Origin: Phascolomyces articulosus
Taxonomy: Eukaryota > Mucoromycota > Mucoromycetes > Mucorales > Lichtheimiaceae
Direction of reading: 5' to 3'
DNA length: 64,000 bases
NCBI GenBank assembly: GCA_025677815.1
Contig: JAIXMP010000037.1
Location: 186,001 to 250,000, forward strand
The notes below the pieces were generated by a model that was not told the origin of the DNA, did not search any database, and saw only the letters and a program-made list of their open reading frames with translations. Within the stretch, counting starts at the first letter, position 1. The number at the start of each line of letters is the position of its first letter. The position numbers and the translations under genes were made by a program. Shown in pieces: positions 24,598 through 34,651 of the stretch.

Positions 24598-26860
24598 AAT
24601 AATAATGGAGGGTATATAGATTATAAGATATGTTAGAGATGATGATGGAGATGGGTATAAAAAGGGTTGTAGGAATGGATTAACGTGAAAGAAGTTCAGA
24701 AAAAAAAAGTGTACAAAAAGAACTGTCTCGAACATGATACTGTTTTCATATTTATATTCAAAAAAAAAATATATAATTTACAAAAAAGGAGGGGTACACG
24801 CGCGAATGATCAGCGAGTTTACTTGGGACACTTCACTTAACCTCATTTATGGGTAAAAATCACCCTTCATTACTGTTACAATATAAACAATGTTTTTTAT
24901 TTATTTATTTATTTTTGCTACGTGTTGTTTTATTATGAAAAGGAAAAAGGAGGAGGAGAGTGCTGATGAGAAAAAAGTAGCAGTTGCATTTTATTATGAT
25001 CATAAGTGGCAATAATATCATCATTATTATAATAAATATATCTGTAATAATAATAATAATAAAAGATGGTGATAGAAAGTATCAGGCTGTTTGAAAAGAA
25101 AATCATGTTTTGCCTTAATCATTGTACCCAACCCATTGTTGTTGTAGTTTATCATTTCAATTTTTTTTTTATTATAATAAAAGCTCTATTGATTATCGTT
25201 CTAAATATCGATCTTCACTCTCATTTTTTTTGTTAGTTATTTTCGGTGTTTCTAATAAAATACATAGTTGTATCTTTCTTCAAAGAATACCAGTAGATGA
25301 AATGATTTCTATATATAATCAAGAAAGTTTACAATAGACGAAGGGAACTCAGGAGATTTTTTCCTTGTATCTTTTTTTTTGTTATAATCCAAATATAAAG
25401 ATTACTGCAGATGCAAAGATAGTGCCAGAACTATAAAACACTTTTTTACATATACATAAATAACAACGACTGCGTCTGTTACTATAAGGACTACTCCTAC
25501 TAGATATGACTATTAGGTAAGATATTATACGACGAATACCGTTCACACATACACCTTCTTCTCTCTTCCCCTCCTCCTCCCCCCCTTTCTTTTTCTTTTC
25601 CTCCCCCTCTCAGTTATCAAGGTACCCAGAGTAATCGCCAAATACTAAAAAAGGTAAAAAGTCGACGTCCGTGTGAGACTTTCATTCAAAAAAAAAAAAA
25701 AAAAAAAAAAAAACTATAAAAACCTTAATATTCATTGTTATAATGGCTGACCTGTGCTGACGCAAGTAAAAGAGGTTTGGAACCCGAGATGGCCATTCTC
25801 CTAACCAACTAGGAGAAGAAAAAGAGGGAGAAATAACGTTGTTCTTAATCCGTTCCAGATTGTTTATTATTAGTATTACTATTTACTCTAATCATTACTC
25901 TGATGGTTGTATAGATTGATTTATTTTATTATTTGACATTCATTCTAGAGTTCAAAAACATGAAGCATATAACAAATTACTTTCTTTATTAATCAAAAGA
26001 TGGTTCTATATGCATTTTAAATAAAGAATCTCCTATATTAGCATACGTTATATATATTTGGAATGATAATTCATCATTTCGTCAACGGACAATTATTTCG
26101 TTTTTTCCCCTTCATAATACTTTTTTTTCAAAATTGTTGGAACGACGGGTATTAATGCAATGTATATACTTAAATGCATGAATATTATAAAGATACGGTT
26201 GGTACTTAAAAGTTGTTTGAACTCGTCAACAAGATATTAAAAAAACACCAAGCGTAATCATAGTTGTAGTATCCAAAGAATTCCTACTAATTCTTCTTCT
26301 TCATCATCATCATCGATGTTTCGATTAAAATGTTCTCATTTACGATATAGAAGAACATATTCTATAACCATCCATGCCTTTTTATCTGTTGTATTTTCTA
26401 ACTTGTACATCCAAAAGATGCGTAATACAAAAAAAAAAGTTTCACTGCATAGACCAAAAAAAGGGGGGTGGATAGAATTGAGATGGAAGAGTTGGAATCA
26501 CGTCAATATATTTTTTTCTTAACGACACGACAATTAAAACTTTATTATGCTTGAAAATGTGAAGCAAGGGGAAAGTTCAGTAAAAAAAAAAAAGAGGGTC
26601 TCTCCTAAAATCACTGAATTCCGTTATCCTTGTAAAATATATTTTTTTACTGGGTCGTTTTTTTATCGATTCGATTTTCACTTGGGGTGTTGTTAGAAAT
26701 TCATAAATCATTTTAACTTGCAATTTTATTATACAATTGGGATAAGGAAAAACAAAGTGGCTAGTAGTAACGTAATAATGAAAATAATAATAATAATAAT
26801 TATACATCAATCCATATTGACTTACATAAAAAAAACAACCAAAATCATAATCACCCATCA
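24598..26860. other. Intergenic region upstream of the zinc-finger gene
   Basis: About 2.3 kb, with CT-rich stretches (25555-25615), a 26-nt A run (25688-25713) and a tRNA-like fragment (25774-25815). No supportable protein gene; the open frame at 26316-26522 has no recognisable features. Confidence 0.5.
25688..25815 (-). repeat. Possible tRNA-derived (SINE-like) relic with T-rich tail
   Basis: On the minus strand, an A-box-like TAGTTGGTTAGGAG within a CTCC/GGAG stem (25799-25815) is followed after about 14 bases by a B-box-like GGGTTCCAAACC (25785-25774). Then come about 60 bases of single-copy sequence and a run of 26 T (25713-25688). The A-to-B spacing is too short for a functional tRNA and no anticodon arm folds. 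A truncated tRNA or a SINE fragment would explain it. Confidence 0.35.
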
Positions 26861-27185
26861 TCAAAGATACCACACCCTCTCCCCTCTTCTCACAATTATC
26901 TTTCCTTCCTTCCTCCTTTTTTTTGGTTTCCAGTAGTAGTTGTAGTTGTTGTTATAAGCTGTATATATAGAGAATACATAGTATAAAAATGAATATTTTT
27001 TGTATTATAAAAAAATGTAAAATATACATCATAATTATTTATGGAATAGAGTACTTACCTGTTGGGTCCTTTTTTTTTAAAAAAAAAAAAAAGGAATAAG
27101 CCGGCGCGCTTTCGTCATTGGTTAGATTCATAAGTGATTCTGAGATGAAGTTGGCAATTTCAGAAGAGTCTAATTCATCATTCAT
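26861..27185 (-). CDS. Hypothetical small protein (tentative two-exon model)
   Basis: A minus-strand exon from 27185 to 27059 begins MNDELDSSEIANFISESLMN, an acidic amphipathic start. It ends at a strong donor (GTAAGT) and joins in frame to 26958-26861 after TATATACAG. The product is 74 residues with a basic C-terminus (WKPKKRRKEGKIIVRRGERV). Splice phases agree, but the middle contains a homopolymer-derived SFFFFLKKK segment and I recognise no family. It may be chance or part of a longer gene. Confidence 0.25.
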
Positions 27186-30064
27186 GTCATGTGCATTTTT
27201 CTTGTTTATGATATTTAGACTAAGATATAAAAAAAAGTGTCTCAAAATGATGTTGATCCTGAAGATCATGATGTCAATATAATAAATCGGTTTCATTATA
27301 TGATGATGATGAATGTATTTATTCATTATTATTGTTGTTATGATGTAATGTATAACCCTATCTATTCGTTACCTATGTGTATCCACCAACATCATGAATT
27401 GTATCTATATATATTTATTTGTCAAAAGATTTTTTTTATAAATAATAATTTATTATGGGTGGTATGTATGTATATGTGATGAATTGGAGGATGAGAAAAT
27501 TTTATCGTCATGAGCAAACAAACGCCCACATACAGAAGATCCAGACGAATAATAACTTTATTCGTTTGTTGCATAAAAAAATTAAGTCAGTAACAACTAT
27601 CTATCAATGAGAGAAAATAAGAAGGTTTATATTAGATATATGTAGGTAATAATGTATGTTTAGATGGATTTATAATAATCACTTTTAATGAGCATGATTG
27701 AAACCTATATTATAATAGAGGGTAAAAAGACAAAATTGAAGCACGATGTATATCAACGAATAAAGGAGTGTATTGATCAATTTTCTGTAGGATGATGAGA
27801 CAGAGAGTAAAACACAGTGAAGTCAAGAAAAAAAAAATAAGCTCTTCTAGAAACTCATTATAGAACCCAAAATTCTCCAAAATTAATCAATATTTATGGA
27901 TATTCTTTGTATGCTAAACCTGTTTCTTTTAATAAGCAATTTGTTTATTCTTTATTCTTTGATTGTCATAGAAGGTCAAAAAGTAATCGATTTTTTTTGA
28001 TTTCCTATCCTTCTTCTTAATTATTATAACTATATCGTATTTGAACAACGACGTTCAGAATATGTAACATGTTCTTCTCACTGTTCAATGTATAATGAAT
28101 CTAATAACTGTAACTATATACTTATTTTTTTAAAATAAAAATGTACGTGTAAAAGTCAGCAGGCTGAATAAGGACGAACAAATGAACAACAGCTCCTTTC
28201 CTACTACTATATTATTGAGTTTACTGTCAACGTCGTCGTTGGAATAGCTATAGGAACTTATTTAGAGGAGGAGAAGAGTAGGGTTCAATTTTAATAAGAA
28301 AAAAAAAATAATCATATTGTTATATTTTATTATTATAAGAAGGAGTGTTCTTCTAACAGTAATAATAATAATATAAATAATGATTTAATAAGCAGACATC
28401 ATCCCATTATATTATTATTATTATTATTAATATCGTCGTCATCAGCCTTCGGCCGTTGTCGCCGTAAACAACGGATGGTTCATCAAATAGGCAGTGACCC
28501 GGAGGATGGTCATATCCAATCATTACATGGTGACAATAATAATATTAAGGAGTGAGGATGCATAATAAGTTGCACTACTTTTTTTGCGCCTTGTGATTTA
28601 AATATTTATCGTGGATCATTCATATGTATGGCTGTACACGTTATATTAAAAAAAAGTACACTACTACTGCTACTACTTTACACAGAAAGAAGATGATAAT
28701 GCTTCGTATCAGGGACTGCATAATCTACAAAAAAAAATAAAGGGGGATATTTATTGAAAAAGCGGGTAAATCAAATGATCATAAAGTAGTAGAAGTAATA
28801 GTAGTAGAAGATAAAAAAACCTGATGTTGAATTACTCTTCTAAGTAATACCTTCCAATATAAATTTTATTTTGTCTACGTAATTTAACTATGAATCAAAT
28901 CCTATCAAGAAAGAATTTAGCATTTACTATGTGTCCTCCTATTTTTTTTTTAAGAATTTCTAATAATGACTTGATTTTCTTGCATTTTAAGTAAACTTCT
29001 GTATGACAAAAAGAATGTTGTATTTTTGTAGCACTATTACTCATGCATACATTGAACTGTAATCAATCCAAATGTGGGATTATAAAAGATTGGGAAGGAT
29101 TGTAAAAAAAAAAGGAGTAATATGATGAAAAATGCGTGAGATTTTTTTTCTTTCAATGCAATAGCAATAATAATATAATAATAATAATAGTAATAATATG
29201 ACTATACTAAGAATACTCCCTTTTCCCTTTTTCCAAATATGTGTAATTCTGATCTAAAGACCCATTATTTCGGTTTGAAGATCTTATTATCCGAATTATT
29301 TCATTACGTTAGTAAGTGAATTATTACAAGCCATACTATCCTACATATACATTTCCCAACCACCCTAACCCTGGCAAAGACAATAATTACTCACTAATAT
29401 AGCAAGTCGACGCGTATCGATGAGATGTAGAAGAAGAGGAAAAGGGTGTCTTCCTGAGAATAACAGGTTTTTATTACTTTCAGAAGAATAAAATGATCAT
29501 TCCATATCTTATTTTCTATTCTTATCATTACCAATAGCCTCTTTTCTGTGTGAGAAATACATTTACACGTTTTCTCTTCTTTAAGGACCTTTTTTTTATA
29601 CATAAAATTCGTAAACATAGTACTGATTCATATGGATAGTAAAACGCGATCTGAAATCTTTGATTGCCATTATAAACTAAAGAAAACCATATTCCGGACT
29701 TACACCATGTATGGTCAAATGTCGAAAACTTTTTTTTAATATATTATAATGAAACAAAAAAGTAAAGCACGACGACAATGAGCCACATCATGTTGTTTTT
29801 TGATCAAAATGGATGATCGATTCTTTTCTCCTGCCACTCTTTTTTTTTTCTCTCTTCACATCCATATAGCAATTTTTGGATCCAATAGAATGGTATGAAA
29901 ATGCAGAGAAATTTGTATTTTACTTTAATTACGGTATTGAATAAGGGTATTTACGTCATTTTTCATTTTTGACAACAATTTCCTCTTTTTTTTTTTCTTT
30001 CCTAAACTCACCCAACACCATTACCTTTTTTTCCCTCAAACGTGTTCAGGAAATAATAATAAGA
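27186..30064. other. Intergenic region upstream of DMC1
   Basis: About 2.9 kb of AT-rich DNA with trinucleotide runs (ATT near 28411-28430). It contains one GC-richer open patch (28435-28554) discussed under findings. The DMC1 promoter lies at the right edge. Confidence 0.5.
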
Positions 30065-32069
30065 ATGCCTCCAAAAAAACAAACACAAGATCAAGTAGTA
30101 GATTCAAGTGATGAAGATGATTTGGATACCGTCACTGATGAACCTGTAGCGTGTTTTTATTATTATCTACTATGATATCATGAATATGGAAAGGGGGGTG
30201 GGAGAGAAAGGTTTGATTGACTTGCTGCGGAAAAAAAACGCATGCATTTTCACACGAACCTGTTGCTTTCCTACTATACATAGTTTTATACAAGCATTGA
30301 TGAATTACAAGCTCATGGTATTGGCATGGTGGATATTAACAAATTGAAAGGTGCTGGTATTTGTACAGTTCGAGTAAGTTTGGATGCTCTTCAAAAAACA
30401 AAAAAATAAAAGAGACACAATTAACATAGAAAGAGAAAAATCATTGCAATCATATTATTCTGTTTTTTTTTATTGATATATATTTTGAAATATATAAAAT
30501 GATAAGGGTGCTCAAATGATGACAAAGAAAAGTCTTTTAAAGATTAAAGGATTATCTGAAACAAAGGTGGATAAGATCAAAGATGCAGCTGGTAAAACAC
30601 AGGTATGTCTATTGAAATGACATAGTGAATGGTGTATTTCTTATGAAATGGAAAAAATATAAACTCATGTATCTATATAAAAAGGGCTGTGGCTTTATGA
30701 CAGGAACAGAATTAGATCATCATCGACAAAAAGTTGTTAAAATCTCTACTGGAAGTAAACAATTTGATAGTTTACTTGGAGGTAAATATACTCTATATTA
30801 TTAAAAAAAACATCATCGATTATATGAAAAGTATCCTAACTTCTTTTTCTTCTTAATATTGTGTTTAGGTGGTATTCAAACCATGTCAATCACTGAAGGT
30901 AAAGAAACAATAAATACAAATAAATCCCATTCCTTTTTCTCCACACAGAAAAAAAGAAAACTAATCATCATAATGGTTGGAAAAAAAAAAATAGTATTTG
31001 GTGAATATCGCACTGGAAAGACACAATTAGCCCATACTATGTGTGTTCAAGTTCAACTTCCTCCTGAATCAGGCGGTGCTAGTGGTAAAGCAGGTAAATA
31101 AACTCGATCAAGAAAAAGAATGTATTCTAGTAATAGTATATCATCACTATCAATCATGGATAATATAACATGAACTTACGATTCATCATTATATATATAT
31201 ATCCCCCAAAAAAAAAGCATACATTGACACAGAAGGAACATTTCGACCTGATCGTATTCGATCCATTGCTGAGCGATTTGGTGCCGAACCTACTACTGCT
31301 TTGGATAATATCATTGTGGCTCGTGCATGGAATAGTGACCATCAAATGGATTTGATTACCGAAATTGCTGCCAAATTTGCTGAAGAAAAAGGTGTTTATC
31401 GTCTTTTAGTGGTGGATTCCATCATTGCTTTGTTCCGTTGTGATTATGCAGGTCGTGGTGAATTGGCGGAACGACAACAGAAATTGAACCAAATGTTGAA
31501 TCGTTTGACAAAAATTGCTGAAGAATATAATGTCGCTGTTTTTCTCACCAATCAAGTATCCTCAGATCCTGGAGGTAAAATATATATCTATAGAGTGATG
31601 ATGATAATGATGATGGGGTGGTAAATCTTCAAGTAGTATTCATATGATACAAAATGGATTAGGTGGTATGGTATTTGTTTCAGATCCAAAGAAACCTGTT
31701 GGTGGTCATATTTTGGTAAATAATCAATTTTCTTTTTGATATCAAATATTGAAACATCAATTCATGGTTTAGTTATCATTGAAAGGCTTATTGGTTATAC
31801 ATTCCCTCTCTTCGTTTTTTTATATATATGAACGATAGGCTCATGCGTAAGTAAAGTTTAAATCTTTTAATATATACTTATTAAAACCAATGTGCCTCTC
31901 TCATGAATGATATATATATACTTAAACATATAGTTCGGCTACTCGAGTTTATCTTCGTAAAGGTCGTGGCGAAGAACGTGTTGCCAAGATTTATGATTCC
32001 CCAGATATGCCCGAAAACGAAGCTTCTTATGCAATTTCAGTTGGAGGTATTGCTGACGTCTTTCTTTAA
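30065..32069 (+). CDS. DMC1: Meiotic recombinase Dmc1
   Basis: Ten exons (30065-30145, 30284-30373, 30507-30602, 30685-30781, 30869-30898, 30995-31093, 31218-31574, 31663-31715, 31839-31846, 31934-32069) give 348 residues. The N-terminal helix-hairpin-helix domain includes [20 protein letters not shown] and [16 protein letters not shown]. The RecA core has Walker A GEYRTGKT (134-141), [12 protein letters not shown], and Walker B LLVVD (227-231). It ends [20 protein letters not shown] then GGIADVFL. The segment [20 protein letters not shown] with [13 protein letters not shown] is Dmc1-like, whereas Rad51 has SARQMHLARFLRML there. It forms filaments on ssDNA and carries out interhomolog strand exchange in meiosis, so the organism probably has or had a meiotic cycle. 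Exon 9 is an 8-nt microexon that encodes A-H-(A). The gene is convergent with the dehydratase gene, the two stop codons being about 100 bases apart. Confidence 0.95.
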
Positions 32070-32172
32070 ATGGAAACAATGAAAACTTATATGTATTGTA
32101 CTTTTTTTTTTTACTTTTCTTTATTAATTGGCACAATTATCATATCACCTATTATCCATTGTACTTTTTTCT

Positions 32173-33226
32173 TTATTCCTTGTGCTTTTTCTTTTCTGCT
32201 ACCAAATATGTACCCTTGAGATACTTTTTACGTTGTGCCAACATGTGCGAAAATAAAACAGGAAAACCTATACCATTTATTTGCGATTGAAAAAAAAAAT
32301 AGTTTTAATGGATTAAAAAAATGACCGTACGTTTGATGATGGTAGTCCCCCTCCTTTTTTTTTCCCTTCCTCTTAATTTTTTTTTTTTTTACCTGGAATA
32401 TAAATAAGAGCAACGACGATCATGAAATAAAAATAATAAGGATTCCATTCCTTGGCTAAAGGTAAAGCTTGATAGACCATCATCAATTCCGATCCCACAC
32501 CCAATGGATACAAAACCAAAAAGAAGTTATAGCGTGCCCATGTCAATGCTTTGGGGACTTGACCAATAAGGTTCAAAGCATAGTAAGAATAACGAATACA
32601 TTCAGTGACAGACCATGCGATCATCATGGTACTGAAAGCCCAATGGGTTCGAACTTCAGGGAAAAAATAATTGACACCCCATACTAAAAATAATCGAGAT
32701 GCCACTTGCATAGCAGTGGTCATGACAGGTGCACGTACAAATCCTATTTAATAATAATAATAATAAATCCTTAACATATTAATTCTATCCCTTTTCCTCA
32801 TTTTTTTTTTGTTTGTTTGTTCTATTCCATTTTTTTTTTTTTGAAAGAGTTAATATAAACTACTCACCAAAAGCAGAGTTAAGAATTTCAATAAATGCAC
32901 TGGATTGAACAAGAATCAATGCTGGCCAAACAACTTGGTGAACATCATGGAACGAGAATTGAGTCACTGCAATTCGGAAAAAGGTGGCATACATGACCCA
33001 AAACCAACCAATGAAACTGACATTGTTGTAACCAAGTAAGTAAAAGAAAAGAAAAAGTTGACTGCCTGAACTGAATTCACGTGGTTTATTTCCACCAGCA
33101 CTTGGGCCTGCTTTCGAGGCTGCTGCAAGCTCATCGACCGATTTCGTATAGGCGACTATTAGGTTTTCAATATTTAATATATGTAAATACCATCATGAGG
33201 AAATTGCGGTCATTACCTTGAGGCAT
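32173..33226 (-). CDS. PHS1: Very-long-chain (3R)-3-hydroxyacyl-CoA dehydratase, PHS1/HACD family
   Basis: Four exons on the minus strand (33226-33217, 33155-32868, 32743-32393, 32267-32173) give 247 residues. It is a multi-spanning ER membrane protein of the PTPLA/HACD family that catalyses the third step of very-long-chain fatty acid elongation. Diagnostic segments are LLGYNNVSFIGWFWVMY, QSSAFIEILNSAFGFVR, SVTECIRYSYYALNLIG, ALTWARYNFFLVLYPLGVGSE. The catalytic Tyr and Glu of the family correspond to Y178 and E185 in LYPLGVGSE (spacing of seven, as in yeast Phs1). The C-terminus ends KKKHKE; K-x-H-x-x fits a COPI-type ER retrieval signal (inference). The first coding exon is only 10 nt (ATG CCT CAA G). 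The hydrophilic N-terminal segment (SVDELAAASKAGPSAGGN) is longer than in yeast. Confidence 0.94.
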
Positions 33227-33601
33227 TGGGGATCTATTTGAAATAGAAAAAGACTTGAATAAGCTTTTTTTATTATTTTTATTACACAGAGCAGCCAATT
33301 TTTGGGTCTGTATTCGATTCCCGATATGTTTTAACAATTATCAAAGAAAAAAACCCTGTGCAAATGGAATGATTCATTTTTGTTCTTGCCAGCTATAATA
33401 AGTTAATAATGATTGAAAGGTTTCGATTATGCAATTAAAAAGAGTACGTCACCATTATCTAAATATCATTCAAGATTTTTGTTTCTTTCAGCATTATTAA
33501 AAAAACAGAAATCGGGGAGATATGGACCGGATCCCATTTTATTATATAACCAAGTGATACTGATGATGAGGATAGTTTTTCAAAAAACATGTGATAGGTC
33601 T

Positions 33602-33615
33602 GTGCCATATGGCAC
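33602..33615. repeat. Perfect 14-bp palindrome GTGCCATATGGCAC
   Basis: The palindrome is followed by a further half-site GTGCCATG (33624-33631) and the inverted ATGGCGCAC (33647-33655). Four related half-sites fall within 54 bases, suggesting a dimeric factor site. Confidence 0.5.
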
Positions 33616-34375
33616 CATATCTTGTGCCATGAAATATCTTTTTTACATGGCGCACGCTTTAATTGGAATGATATATTATATAAAGTGTCACGGATCGGCT
33701 GATGAATATATTTCATCCTCATTTTTTTCCTCTTCTCTTCACTTTATATATTTATACAAATATTTTCAGTTTTAAGTTTCAACTACTTATAATAATAATA
33801 ATAATAAGGTGATAACTTATAATATGTATAAATCACAACTTTGAAGTGTAAATATATAACCAGGTAATTCAGATCGATGTGTTACAATCACTGATGCAAA
33901 ACATGAATAAACAAAAAAGTATGGACCTATTACCTATTAGTAGGTTAGTAGTTGCCTTTATAAAACAAATTGACAAGGCTTTTATTTATTTCTTGTAATG
34001 TATAAAAAGAGAGGTAAGGACATCTGATTTATTACATATATTATTACTTTAAAAGTATATGAAGAATCATGTGTATATATCATTAGTACTTTGCTACGTA
34101 ATAAAAATGCATGTAAATCTTCTAATAGATTCTTTTTACTTTTACACCACACCGACAAATCGAATCCATAATTCAGGAGAGAGCAATTATCATTATCTGA
34201 TTACAAAATTTTTCTCTTCACTTTTTTTTTATCAGATCTTCGATAACGGTTTCTACATCTTGTACAAAATGTGTGTCATCATAGTAGAAAATCTTATATT
34301 GTAATATATAAAAGTGATTATAATAAAATGGTCCATCATCGTGCGCGTGACTGATAAGTACCATATAGTAACGAG

Positions 34376-34376
<1 letters not shown>

Positions 34377-34418
<42 letters not shown>

Positions 34419-34419
34419 T
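34377..34419. repeat. (TTA)n microsatellite
   Basis: About 14 TTA units in the divergent promoter region upstream of the MFS gene. Confidence 0.9.
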
Positions 34420-34651
34420 ATTATGATTCTGCATTATAATTTATTATTTATTTATATTTTATAGATGTAAAAAAAAGAGTGGATTTTCCAGTGTAAATGC
34501 CAATAATTTATAAATAAGAAGTTGAGAAAGAATTCCTCTCTTCTTTTCCACCCCGTTTTTTTTTTCTTCCTTTCTTCTTGTTCTCTTAAATTATACCCAT
34601 TTATTTTTATAGTCTATTGTTCAATGCAATATCAGTATCATCCACATCATC

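Larger units (their letters stand above)
33227..34651. other. Divergent promoter region, dehydratase and MFS gene
   Basis: About 1.4 kb between divergent starts. It contains a palindrome cluster (33602-33655) and a TTA microsatellite (34377-34419). A pyrimidine-rich stretch (34550-34585) precedes the MFS gene. No gene seen. Confidence 0.55.

Noticed and set aside
24598..24735. Upstream in-frame start for the zinc-finger protein
   Set aside because: It would add a 46-residue hydrophobic, low-complexity leader unlike a nuclear factor; the region looks like a 5' untranslated leader.
30065..32069. RAD51 as identity of the recombinase
   Set aside because: The [15 protein letters not shown] and [13 protein letters not shown] segments and the C-terminus follow Dmc1, not Rad51.
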